9,183 nt of DNA from Holosporales bacterium (lineage in GTDB: Bacteria > Pseudomonadota > Alphaproteobacteria > UBA3830 > JAIRMZ01): contig JAIRST010000023.1 in NCBI GenBank assembly GCA_031255325.1, positions 1-9,183 on the forward strand, written 5' to 3'. Each line of letters begins with the position of its first letter. The first letter of the stretch is position 1. Under the pieces are notes generated by a model. That model did no database searches. It saw nothing but the letters and a program-made list of their open reading frames with translations, and was not told the DNA's origin. This document shows positions 1 through 6,063 of this stretch, piece by piece. A program made the translations under genes and the position numbers.

Positions 1-5
1 TACAT

Positions 6-212
6 ATGGTCTTTCGTGCGCTCGAACGAGCTCTTATCCCCATTCTTTTAAAAGCTAGTTTCTGCGCCAGTCTTGGTGCGGCGATTATCATAGCGCTAGG
101 ATGCTATAGCTTTTGGCAAAGCTGGTGGATTTTTTTGTTTTGCTTGATGGCGCCTATTATCCGTGCTTTTAGTATCACAGCAAGAAAACAAGAAATCACT
201 CAAAAGAACTAA
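6..212 (+). CDS. small hypothetical membrane protein, possibly 5'-truncated
   Basis: I do not recognise this 68-residue protein. It has two hydrophobic stretches, about residues 17-35 and 39-54, separated by a Trp-rich turn (FWQSWW). It ends in a basic, polar tail (ARKQEITQKN), so it looks like a small inner-membrane protein or the C-terminal membrane hairpin of a longer one. The ATG at 6 is the first start in view. The frame stays open to the window edge and any ribosome binding site would lie outside or at the edge, so the true start may be upstream. Its stop codon (210-212) overlaps by 4 bp the stop of the convergent cysteine desulfurase, leaving no room for a terminator between them. That it is coding at all is moderately likely, based on the amphipathic organisation and the abutting gene end. 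Confidence 0.5.
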   Translation: MVFRALERALIPILLKASFCASLGAAIIIALGCYSFWQSWWIFLFCLMAPIIRAFSITARKQEITQKN

Positions 213-1456
213 TGAGCAATCATTCCCTTTTTTGTTTTACAGGCACGTTTTCCTCCAAAAGGCTTTATATGTCTTAGTTTTTCTACGGTTTCGATAAGAC
301 GATCCGCTAAACGATGTACTGAAACCTCTGTCGTATAGCGTCCAAAACTTATACGCAGCGTCGCAGGCGGAAGAATTCCCTCTGGATCAAGTGCTTCCAG
401 AACATGTGAAAAATGTATATCTGAATTGCAAGCCGATCCTGTGGACAAAGCAAATTCAGAAAGTGCAGCAAGAAGGTCTTCGCTATCGACTCCTTCAATA
501 CTGATGTTCAAATTATTAGGAAGACGCTCTTTTAAACTGCCATTTAAACACCACCCTTTTAAGGTCCGCAGCCTCTGTAAAAAGGCCTTCTGCAAAAGGG
601 ATAAACGCTGCGATTCGGTGGAACGCTTCTCTTCCGCAATTTCCAACGCTTTTGCCAGCCCGACGCATAAAGGAACAGGCACCGTACCAGCGCGTAAACC
701 TCGCTCCTGCCCTCCTCCATGAAAAAGGGGAGTAAGAACCACATGAGGTGCAACATACAACGCCCCAATACCTTTCGGACAATAAATCTTATGCCCAGAA
801 AAGCTCACCAAATCAGCATGCGTTAAAGAAATAGAAAACGGAATCTGCCCGATCGCCTGCGTTGCGTCTGTATGCAATAAAACACCTCGATCATGACAAA
901 TTTTTGCGATTTGAGATAAGGGATGGATCACACCAATCTCGTTATTCGCTGCCATGATGGACACAAGCATTGTTTCCGGACGAATAGCCTTTTTTAAAAG
1001 CGTCAGAGAAAGATGCCCTTCACGATCCACAGGTAAAACAGTCACCTTACATCCTTGTTGCGCAAGAAATCGGCACGTATCCAACACACTCTTATGCTCT
1101 GTTACACAAGTAATAAGATGCTTTTTCCCATAAGGGGCTGCCAGCATTACTCCCTTAATAGCTAGCGCATTGGCCTCTGTTGCTCCGGAAGTAAAAATCC
1201 AATCGCGCGTTTTTCCTCCTAAAATATCTGCGATTTGTTGACGTGCCTTAAGAAGGGCTGCCGCTGCACGTTCTCCGAAAGCATGATGAGCATGAGGATT
1301 TCCAAATTCTTTCGTCCAATAGGGCGCCATCGCCGATATAACTCGAGGATCGCAAGGAGTTGTTGCCTGATAATCGAAGTATTCTTGTGCTTTTCCATGA
1401 AAGCAAAAAACACAATAGAAAGAGAACGCACATAAGCTTTTTAAAACTTTTCGCAT
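209..1456 (-). CDS. cysteine desulfurase, NifS/IscS family (class V aminotransferase fold)
   Basis: This is a PLP-dependent enzyme that removes sulfur from L-cysteine as an enzyme-bound persulfide, for Fe-S cluster assembly and tRNA thiolation. The 415 residues carry the family landmarks in order: YFDYQATTP at 26-34, the TSGATEAN loop at 89-96, the TEHKS histidine H121, MAANNEIGV at 168-176, D197 and Q200 in HTDATQ, the PLP lysine K223 in SFSGHK, GGGQERGLRAGT at 247-258, and the catalytic cysteine C343 in STGSACNSD. All key residues are present, so it should be active. Two features are odd. About 25 residues precede the usual N-terminus and resemble a signal peptide or membrane anchor. The C-terminus (KLRHIKPFGG, ending MIAH) does not match the SPLWEM-type tail of housekeeping IscS. 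No in-frame alternative start exists between the ATG and YFDY. The Shine-Dalgarno is weak. No isc or suf neighbours are visible, so whether this is IscS or a paralogue is open. Confidence 0.93.
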   Translation of the reverse strand: MRKVLKSLCAFSFYCVFCFHGKAQEYFDYQATTPCDPRVISAMAPYWTKEFGNPHAHHAFGERAAAALLKARQQIADILGGKTRDWIFTSGATEANALAIKGVMLAAPYGKKHLITCVTEHKSVLDTCRFLAQQGCKVTVLPVDREGHLSLTLLKKAIRPETMLVSIMAANNEIGVIHPLSQIAKICHDRGVLLHTDATQAIGQIPFSISLTHADLVSFSGHKIYCPKGIGALYVAPHVVLTPLFHGGGQERGLRAGTVPVPLCVGLAKALEIAEEKRSTESQRLSLLQKAFLQRLRTLKGWCLNGSLKERLPNNLNISIEGVDSEDLLAALSEFALSTGSACNSDIHFSHVLEALDPEGILPPATLRISFGRYTTEVSVHRLADRLIETVEKLRHIKPFGGKRACKTKKGMIAH

Positions 1457-1480
1457 AAGGATACACTTGCTTTCAAATTT

Positions 1481-1509
1481 ATTCTAAAGATGGCTTTTTG
1501 AAGGTGCAA
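1481..1509 (-). promoter_or_regulatory. candidate sigma70-type promoter for the cysteine desulfurase
   Basis: Read on the minus strand, TTGCAC (1509-1504) and TAGAAT (1486-1481) are separated by exactly 17 nt. The -10 matches TATAAT at five of six positions, while the -35 matches only in its TTG half. Transcription would start near 1474, leaving a leader of roughly 18 nt before the ATG at 1456, which is consistent with that start codon. This is a pattern match only. Confidence 0.35.
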
Positions 1510-1589
1510 CCCTATCTAAAAGCTACAAACTCAAACACGACAAAACGTTTCCCAAAGGAAATTCTCTTCAATTTTTTCTCAGAACCGTT

Positions 1590-1595
1590 TATAAG
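1590..1595 (+). promoter_or_regulatory. weak candidate -10 element upstream of the phaC-like gene
   Basis: TATAAG lies about 30 nt before the GTG start of the phaC-like gene, in the AT-rich divergent intergenic region. The only -35 candidate at 17 nt spacing is TTCAAT (1567-1572), a poor match, so this is a tentative position for the promoter of the phaC-phaB pair. The rest of 1510-1624 shows nothing I can name. Confidence 0.2.
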
Positions 1596-1624
1596 AGTTT
1601 TATCAGTATTTTAAGTAAAGATCC

Positions 1625-2869
1625 GTGAACACCTCTTCTTTTAGTACCCAAGACATTCCTTTTTCCTTTCACTTCATGCGTCTTATGGGGATAGAAGCGT
1701 GGCGCCAATTTATGCGCTTATTCGTACAGCACCATGCCTGGTATCAAGATTTTTTCCACGCTTCTTCCCAAACATCTATTTTTTCTTCTTTTATTCCTGA
1801 AAACCTATACACATCTTTTACTTCAGAAGCTTTTGAAACATTCCTTGCTGAGCATGTTTCTCTCTTCACAAAAGGTGTAGAAGCTTATCAGCAGTTTCCG
1901 CGAAGTAAGCGTCCCCTTCCTACAAAGATTTGGCATAATGGTGCAGCTTCTTTGGGCTATATCCCCTCCTTCACCACACCTCAGGCATCTGTTCTTTTTC
2001 TGCCCGCTTTCATGAACAATCCAGGTATTTTTTCGCTGCCTAACGGAGGAATAAGCGCCTTTTTTGCCCAAAATGGTATCGCTTCTTATGTGCTGGATTG
2101 GGGAGATGTATGCTTGCCTTCTATGGAAGCGTATTACACAGAGATTCTTCTTCCTGCGCTGCATGCTCTTGCCTCCCATACGTCAACACGATTGTTTTTG
2201 TTTGGCTATTGCATAGGTGCTATTACAGCGCTTGGCTTGCTGAACTCCATAAAGCAGATCGACAAAAAGTTTTCTATAGCACCTATAGCAGGAGCGCTCC
2301 TTCTTTCTCCTCCGTGGGATTTTCGCGTTTATCCTTCTTTTACACAGCAATTCATCGATCACACTTTTTTGCTACAGAAAAAATGGCTTGTATCAGACAT
2401 TACGGAACCGGTTATCACAACAAGCTTTTTGAACCTTTTGCAGCCTTGGACGATTTTTGAAAAATACGCTCACTTTGCACGATGCAAAGATCCAGCAAAA
2501 CGCCAACTTTTCGTAGAAACAGAAGACTGGCTGAACGATATATACGCCCTTTCGACGCCTTTTATCCAAAATACTATTAGCTCTTGGTTCTTGGATAATG
2601 CTCTGTGCACACAGCAATGGACACTGTTTCATCAACCGATCTTGCCTGCTGAGATGACCCCCCCTGTATTTTTAGCATCTCCCCTCAATGACAGAGTTGT
2701 TCCGCCCGCCTCTGGTAATGCGTTGAAAGCTCTTTTGCCCCATGCTTTCCCAATCTGCCCCTCTGTGGGGCATATCGGTGCTTTGGTTGGAAGCCATGCA
2801 GAAGAATTGTTCTGGAAACCTTGCCTTAATTTTATGAAAAATGTTATCAACAAAGAGGAGAAAATATGA
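1625..2869 (+). CDS. phaC: short PHA-synthase (PhaC)-family alpha/beta hydrolase
   Basis: This 414-residue protein is a cytoplasmic alpha/beta-hydrolase of the poly(3-hydroxyalkanoate) synthase family, which polymerises 3-hydroxyacyl-CoA. The visible pieces fit: the strand and oxyanion region VLFLPAFMNNPG (123-134), YVLDWGD (155-161), the lipase-like box GYCIGA with nucleophile C196, then D356 in SPLNDRVVPP and H383 in SVGHIGALVG. Together these give a complete Cys-Asp-His triad. The protein is shorter than class I synthases (about 590 residues) and nearer class III/IV or the short alphaproteobacterial PhaC-like group. The box ends in Gly-Ala where PhaC enzymes usually have Gly-Gly. The start is GTG at 1625 with a weak AAGTAAAG ribosome site; an in-frame ATG at codon 18 is the alternative. 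Its stop overlaps the phaB start (ATGA), indicating one transcript and translational coupling. I infer synthase from family and neighbour; a related thioesterase or hydrolase activity cannot be excluded. Confidence 0.8.
   Translation: MNTSSFSTQDIPFSFHFMRLMGIEAWRQFMRLFVQHHAWYQDFFHASSQTSIFSSFIPENLYTSFTSEAFETFLAEHVSLFTKGVEAYQQFPRSKRPLPTKIWHNGAASLGYIPSFTTPQASVLFLPAFMNNPGIFSLPNGGISAFFAQNGIASYVLDWGDVCLPSMEAYYTEILLPALHALASHTSTRLFLFGYCIGAITALGLLNSIKQIDKKFSIAPIAGALLLSPPWDFRVYPSFTQQFIDHTFLLQKKWLVSDITEPVITTSFLNLLQPWTIFEKYAHFARCKDPAKRQLFVETEDWLNDIYALSTPFIQNTISSWFLDNALCTQQWTLFHQPILPAEMTPPVFLASPLNDRVVPPASGNALKALLPHAFPICPSVGHIGALVGSHAEELFWKPCLNFMKNVINKEEKI
2854..2860 (+). promoter_or_regulatory. strong ribosome binding site of phaB inside the end of phaC
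   Basis: AGAGGAG lies 5 nt before the phaB ATG at 2866, within the last codons of the preceding gene. With the ATGA overlap it fixes the phaB start and points to coupled translation. Confidence 0.85.
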
Positions 2870-3585
2870 AAACAACCCTTGTTACAGGAGGTACTCGCGG
2901 TATTGGCGCTGCCATTGCGCAAGCTTTTCATAATGCAGACTATCGCGTAGCGGTTACTTATCAAAGGAACCAGCAGGCAGCCGAAGCTTTTACGAAAAAA
3001 ACAGGTATTCCTGCTTTTCAGTGGGACGTAGCGGATTATGACGCTTGTAGAAAGGGTGTGGCAAAGGTCGTACACCAGATCGGCTCGATCGATGTTCTGG
3101 TGAACAACGCAGGTATCACACGTGACGCTATTTTCCACAAGATGACGGCCGATCAATGGAAAGCGGTTATCGATACGAATTTAAGCTCTGTTTTCAATAT
3201 GTGTCATGCTGTCATCGATACGATGCGTACCCAACAATTTGGGCGCATCATTAATATAAGCTCTATCAATGGCCAAAAAGGGCAAGTGGGGCAAACAAAT
3301 TACTCGGCAGCAAAAGCGGGTGTCATTGGATTTACCAAAGCGCTTGCCCAAGAAGGAGCCAGCAAAGGTATAACAGTGAATACTATCGCACCGGGATACG
3401 TGGCAACTGATATGACTCAAACTCTACCTTTAGATGTTATTGAAAAAATTGTCGAACAAATTCCTATGCGCCGCCTAGGTATGCCCGAAGAAATCGCCCA
3501 TGCCGCCTTATTCTTAGCACACGATAAAGCATCTTTTATTACAGGTGCGACGATCAGCATAAATGGCGGACAGTACTTTTATTGA
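2866..3585 (+). CDS. phaB: acetoacetyl-CoA reductase (PhaB), SDR family
   Basis: This is a short-chain dehydrogenase/reductase of 239 residues that reduces acetoacetyl-CoA to (R)-3-hydroxybutyryl-CoA, the monomer for polyhydroxybutyrate, most likely with NADPH. The Rossmann glycine motif TGGTRGIG is at 7-14 and NNAG at 80-83. The catalytic residues are S133, Y146 and K150, with TIAPGYVATDM at 173-183. The stretch SSINGQKGQVGQTNYSAAK (132-150) closely follows the characteristic PhaB sequence around the active site (NGQKGQ, GQTNYS). This favours PhaB over the close relative FabG, as does the PhaC-like gene directly upstream. The length is normal for the family. A strong Shine-Dalgarno precedes the ATG. 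Thiolase phaA is not in the window, so the acetoacetyl-CoA supply must come from elsewhere. FabG-like activity remains the main alternative. Confidence 0.92.
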   Translation: MKTTLVTGGTRGIGAAIAQAFHNADYRVAVTYQRNQQAAEAFTKKTGIPAFQWDVADYDACRKGVAKVVHQIGSIDVLVNNAGITRDAIFHKMTADQWKAVIDTNLSSVFNMCHAVIDTMRTQQFGRIINISSINGQKGQVGQTNYSAAKAGVIGFTKALAQEGASKGITVNTIAPGYVATDMTQTLPLDVIEKIVEQIPMRRLGMPEEIAHAALFLAHDKASFITGATISINGGQYFY

Positions 3586-3601
3586 GGTTCATAAGCTCTT
3601 T

Positions 3602-4093
3602 TTATGCTGTTGTTTTTTCTGCGTTTCTGTACCCTGAACCCGGATGAAAAGCACTGATTAGATCAAAAAATTCGGAAAACTGAACGCCTTGACGCATAAA
3701 AGATAAAGCCTCTCGAACATAGGATACGGTGTTTTCAGGAAGGGCTTCTAATGCATAAAAAGCCAGTTCCGAACATTTCTCAGGCTCTTTGTTCGAGATC
3801 ATCCCCTCCCAATGGGTTGCTTTGAAAAAATAGTCAACGACTCCCACATTATAGCGACACATAATATGCTGAAGCTGCACATCATCAGGATGCAATTTTA
3901 TGCCTGCTTCTTCATAAGCCTCCCGAATAATCGCCTTACTCGGTTTTTCTTGTGCTTCAATATGCCCGGCAACCAAGCTATAGAAACCATCCATGTATCC
4001 TGTGTTCAATCGCTTTAACAGCAAAATTTTATTTTGCGCATTTTCAAGCACCAAATACACGGCAGGAACAACGGCATACCAAGATTTTTGCAT
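3602..4093 (-). CDS. Nudix hydrolase (MutT/ADP-ribose pyrophosphatase type)
   Basis: This 163-residue protein carries a perfect Nudix box, G-x5-E-x7-REUxEExGU, at residues 43-65: G43, E49, R57-E58, E61-E62, then A63-G64-I65. The box binds the divalent metal and hydrolyses a nucleoside diphosphate linked to some other group. The flanks KRLNTGYMDGFYSL (27-40) and the later EPEKCSELAFYAL and LPENTVSYV segments are typical of a widespread small cytosolic Nudix subgroup of unassigned substrate. Substrates such as oxidised nucleotides or ADP-ribose are possible, but the sequence does not decide. The ATG at 4093 has an AAAGG ribosome site (4104-4100) six nt upstream. The gene converges on phaB with a 16 bp gap, and its upstream side is a gene-poor stretch. 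It is likely a stand-alone housecleaning gene. Confidence 0.92.
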   Translation of the reverse strand: MQKSWYAVVPAVYLVLENAQNKILLLKRLNTGYMDGFYSLVAGHIEAQEKPSKAIIREAYEEAGIKLHPDDVQLQHIMCRYNVGVVDYFFKATHWEGMISNKEPEKCSELAFYALEALPENTVSYVREALSFMRQGVQFSEFFDLISAFHPGSGYRNAEKTTA

Positions 4094-4129
4094 ATAAAAC
4101 CTTTAAATATCGGTAGCTTTGAAAAATAC

Positions 4130-4144
4130 ACTCAAAATATGAGT
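4130..4144. repeat. short inverted repeat upstream of the Nudix gene
   Basis: ACTCA and TGAGT arms of 5 bp flank a 5-nt AAATA centre, about 37 nt upstream of the Nudix start. On the minus strand the wider context, ATACTCA then TGAGTGTAT, extends the symmetry with a small bulge. It could be an operator or just chance in AT-rich DNA. Confidence 0.25.
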
Positions 4145-4262
4145 ATTCTCGCCGAATTAATTTCTAAAAATCAAGACCAAAAGAATCTATGCCCGATAAG
4201 GGCTATATAAAAGAAAAAAAAGCAATGGGAGAAGGGAGCTCTTGGGGAAGCGGCTTCTTTAA

Positions 4263-4496
4263 ACACATCACACTCTCTCTTCCCATGCCCAAAAACAAGC
4301 TGCGGCAAAAGGTAAAGAGCAGGGACTTGCTGAAGATTTCACCGAGGGAGAAGCCAAAGGTAAAGAGGAAGGACAAACTGAGAGGGTAAAGAAACTCTTT
4401 GCAGCAGGCATGTCTTTAAAAGACCTGAAACATATACTTTATCTTTCCGACCCCAAAGTACGAGAAATGAGGAAACATTTTCTTAAACGTATTAAT
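4263..4496 (+). pseudogene. decayed C-terminal tail of an Rpn/PD-(D/E)XK transposase-nuclease family protein
   Basis: The 471 bp between the Nudix gene and dedA hold no intact gene. In the frame of position 4263 the DNA reads a run of Gly/Glu/Lys repeats (KGKEQGLAEDFTEGEAKGKE, 4308-4367) followed by VKKLFAAGMSLKDLKHILYL and SDPKVREM. Acidic xxEG repeats followed by an A-GMS-I-LS helix are typical of the C-terminus of Rpn (recombination-promoting nuclease / putative transposase) proteins, which are abundant and often broken in protist-associated alphaproteobacteria. The frame is stopped upstream by TAA at 4260-4262. No nuclease domain, and no start that could supply one, is visible. The open frame runs on past 4496 without family character to 4616, overlapping the 3' end of dedA. 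Immediately upstream (4189-4262), a different frame gives a Gly-rich stretch, KKAMGEGSSWGSGF, perhaps the frameshifted continuation. The family assignment is by remembered pattern. Confidence 0.55.
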
Positions 4497-4564
4497 TTGG
4501 CAATAATCCATAGACTTTTACAGAGGGGATTTCCGTCCTGCGTGGTATGGTTTCCTATAAAGGC

Positions 4565-5167
4565 TTATACGTTTTTATTTGAATTATGCTTTTTTGTCAC
4601 TTCAGAAGAAGAGTGAATACGCCGCCGCCATTTAATCCCTCCCCATAGGATACCCCCTATAGCTAAAATACCTAGGAGAATCATTTTCTGATACCGTTCA
4701 AAATTATTGATCAAAAGCTGAAGGGCATCAGCGAATATATAGCCTGCTCCTGCAACGCTCATCGCCCATATAGCAGCAGCTGGAATGTTAAGACTTGAGA
4801 ACTTTCTGGGGCTGATACCTGCTGTTCCAATCACAAGGGGACTGATATTACGGACTCCGTAAATAAACCGAAAAGTAAAAATAAATAATGTATCGTATTT
4901 GTGAAGAAAGCGAAAAACAATATGTGTTTTTTCCTTCAGTTTTGGAAACTTATTAAGCAGCTGTTGCCCATAAAAACGCCCTATAAAGAAAATGCCTTGT
5001 TCTGTCATTAATGTACCCACAAATGCCACTAAAATAACATACGGGAGCGACAACAACTGGTGGTGCGCCAAAAATCCGGCAGTTAAAAGAGCGATTTCTC
5101 CTTCGATGCAAGCGAATCCAAAAATGGCGTAATATCCATAAGCGCGAATAATTTCTTCAAAAGACAA
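4565..5167 (-). CDS. DedA-family inner-membrane protein
   Basis: This 200-residue polytopic membrane protein is of the DedA/VTT superfamily, whose bacterial members act in membrane homeostasis and lipid (undecaprenyl phosphate or phospholipid) translocation. The signature regions are present: an acidic re-entrant segment ACIEGEIALLTAGFLA (19-34), then GxxxxxxxxFxxGRxxG with R64 (51-67), then FRFIYGVRNISPLVIGTAG (99-117) with R100 and R106. Hydrophobic helices lie near 10-32, 42-62, 127-147 and 160-178, and a basic, Ser/Lys-rich tail ends the protein. The usual Gly-Asp of the second motif reads EQ here. The start is TTG at 5167, chosen because it gives the normal DedA N-terminus and has AAGGTG 5 nt upstream; the first ATG would remove an essential third of the protein. 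It follows holA by 20 bp on the same strand, so it is probably the last gene of the leuS cluster. Its substrate cannot be told. Confidence 0.88.
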   Translation of the reverse strand: MSFEEIIRAYGYYAIFGFACIEGEIALLTAGFLAHHQLLSLPYVILVAFVGTLMTEQGIFFIGRFYGQQLLNKFPKLKEKTHIVFRFLHKYDTLFIFTFRFIYGVRNISPLVIGTAGISPRKFSSLNIPAAAIWAMSVAGAGYIFADALQLLINNFERYQKMILLGILAIGGILWGGIKWRRRIHSSSEVTKKHNSNKNV

Positions 5168-5172
5168 CGTTG

Positions 5173-5178
5173 CACCTT
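5173..5178 (-). promoter_or_regulatory. ribosome binding site supporting the TTG start of dedA
   Basis: On the minus strand AAGGTG precedes the TTG at 5167 by 5 nt, in the 20 bp gap after the holA stop. It is the only reason to accept a rare start here apart from the family alignment. The adjoining CAACGTTG (5165-5172) is a perfect 8-bp palindrome that includes the start codon. Confidence 0.65.
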
Positions 5179-5187
5179 TTTATTAGA

Positions 5188-6063
5188 TTAAGTGTACCCA
5201 TCCAAGCGCAAGAAGGAAAGAATATAGGTTGGATGGAAAATATATAGTTTTTTCTTTTGCTTACATAAAAAAACCTGGAAAAGGACACTTTTAGGGGGAA
5301 TGTCTTTGTGTTTAAAGGCTATTTCTTGGTCCAATAATGTATGCATCATAGCGGCATGGGGGTGAGGTGCAGAAACGCCTTTGTTATTTAGTTGTAAAAT
5401 AGGTTCTGTTTTAGAAAGCGTCTTTAGAGAGCGTGTTAATAAAAAACGGATGGCTGCGATCGCTTCCATTGAGCGTAACATCTTAATATCCCAATGCGCC
5501 ATTTGAGTGGCTTCGGCACATAAACGCGCTTGAAGCGCAGGATCGGAACGCAGCAACCACCATTTTTGACAGGTATTCGCAAAATGTTCCTCGAAATCAC
5601 GTGTTAAAAAGAGAGACTCTGGAACAGAGGGAGCAGATTCTCCCTGCCGCGCAAAAAAGAATTGAAAAAGAGCCAGACGATCCTTGGTATTTTTGAAAAA
5701 ACCGCAAGTAATATAAGTTTTATGCTGAGCAAAATGCTGGGAAATTTTCCGCGCCTCTGGCGATAACACCACCAAAACACGCCCTTGATTACAAAAAACA
5801 TCCAGGAAAGGTTCCAATAAAGGCAGGGAAGCATCTGTTATACCCTCTAGAATTAACAGCGTTTTTGTATCGCCAAATAAGCCTATTTGGATATTTGTGG
5901 TAAAGCTTTTTATAAACGCCATCTTTTGATATTCGATAGTATAGCCATCACGACAAGCAGCTTCTTCAACCCAAAGAGTAAAAGCCTTTTTGGCAGATAG
6001 ATCATTGCCGAATATAAAAACAGCTGGAGCACGAATAGCTTTTTGAAGGGTTTCTAACATCAT
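5188..6063 (-). CDS. holA: divergent DNA polymerase III delta subunit (HolA)
   Basis: This is probably the clamp-loader delta subunit, which opens the beta sliding clamp. The match comes from position (directly after leuS-lptE, the usual place) and from weak but ordered similarity. A nucleotide-fold start VFIFGNDLSAKK (15-26) is followed by the LFGDTKTLLILEGITD element (62-77), a hydrophobic strand GRVLVVLSPEARK (93-105), a FFKNTKDRLALFQFF helix (122-136), and a C-terminal FKHKDIPPKSVLFQVFL segment like the HolA collar end. At 291 residues it is shorter than typical alphaproteobacterial HolA (about 340), apparently from a shortened central region. It ends in an extra aromatic tail (YIFHPTYIL). 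No P-loop is expected in delta. The ATG at 6063 overlaps the lptE stop by 4 bp (ATGA), so translation is coupled; a second ATG follows immediately. I am fairly confident of the call because of synteny, less so from sequence alone. Confidence 0.72.
   Translation of the reverse strand: MMLETLQKAIRAPAVFIFGNDLSAKKAFTLWVEEAACRDGYTIEYQKMAFIKSFTTNIQIGLFGDTKTLLILEGITDASLPLLEPFLDVFCNQGRVLVVLSPEARKISQHFAQHKTYITCGFFKNTKDRLALFQFFFARQGESAPSVPESLFLTRDFEEHFANTCQKWWLLRSDPALQARLCAEATQMAHWDIKMLRSMEAIAAIRFLLTRSLKTLSKTEPILQLNNKGVSAPHPHAAMMHTLLDQEIAFKHKDIPPKSVLFQVFLCKQKKKLYIFHPTYILSFLRLDGYT

Noticed and set aside
1823..2179. Minus-strand open frame of 118 codons opposite phaC
   Set aside because: It is an antisense shadow with no motif; the opposite strand encodes the conserved hydrolase core.
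2632..3156. Minus-strand open frame of 174 codons across the phaC/phaB junction
   Set aside because: It lies opposite two well-supported genes, has an unusual Cys/Ser-rich composition, and shows no family motif.
3590..3606. CATAA...TTATG inverted repeat between phaB and the Nudix gene as a terminator
   Set aside because: The stem is only 5 bp, AT-rich and without a proper T-run after a GC stem, so it is not convincing as an intrinsic terminator.
4189..4389. Intact small gene of 66 codons upstream of dedA
   Set aside because: The second half is an out-of-frame reading of the Rpn-like repeat tail, as shown by the family pattern in the neighbouring frame. It fits a frameshifted relic better than a gene.
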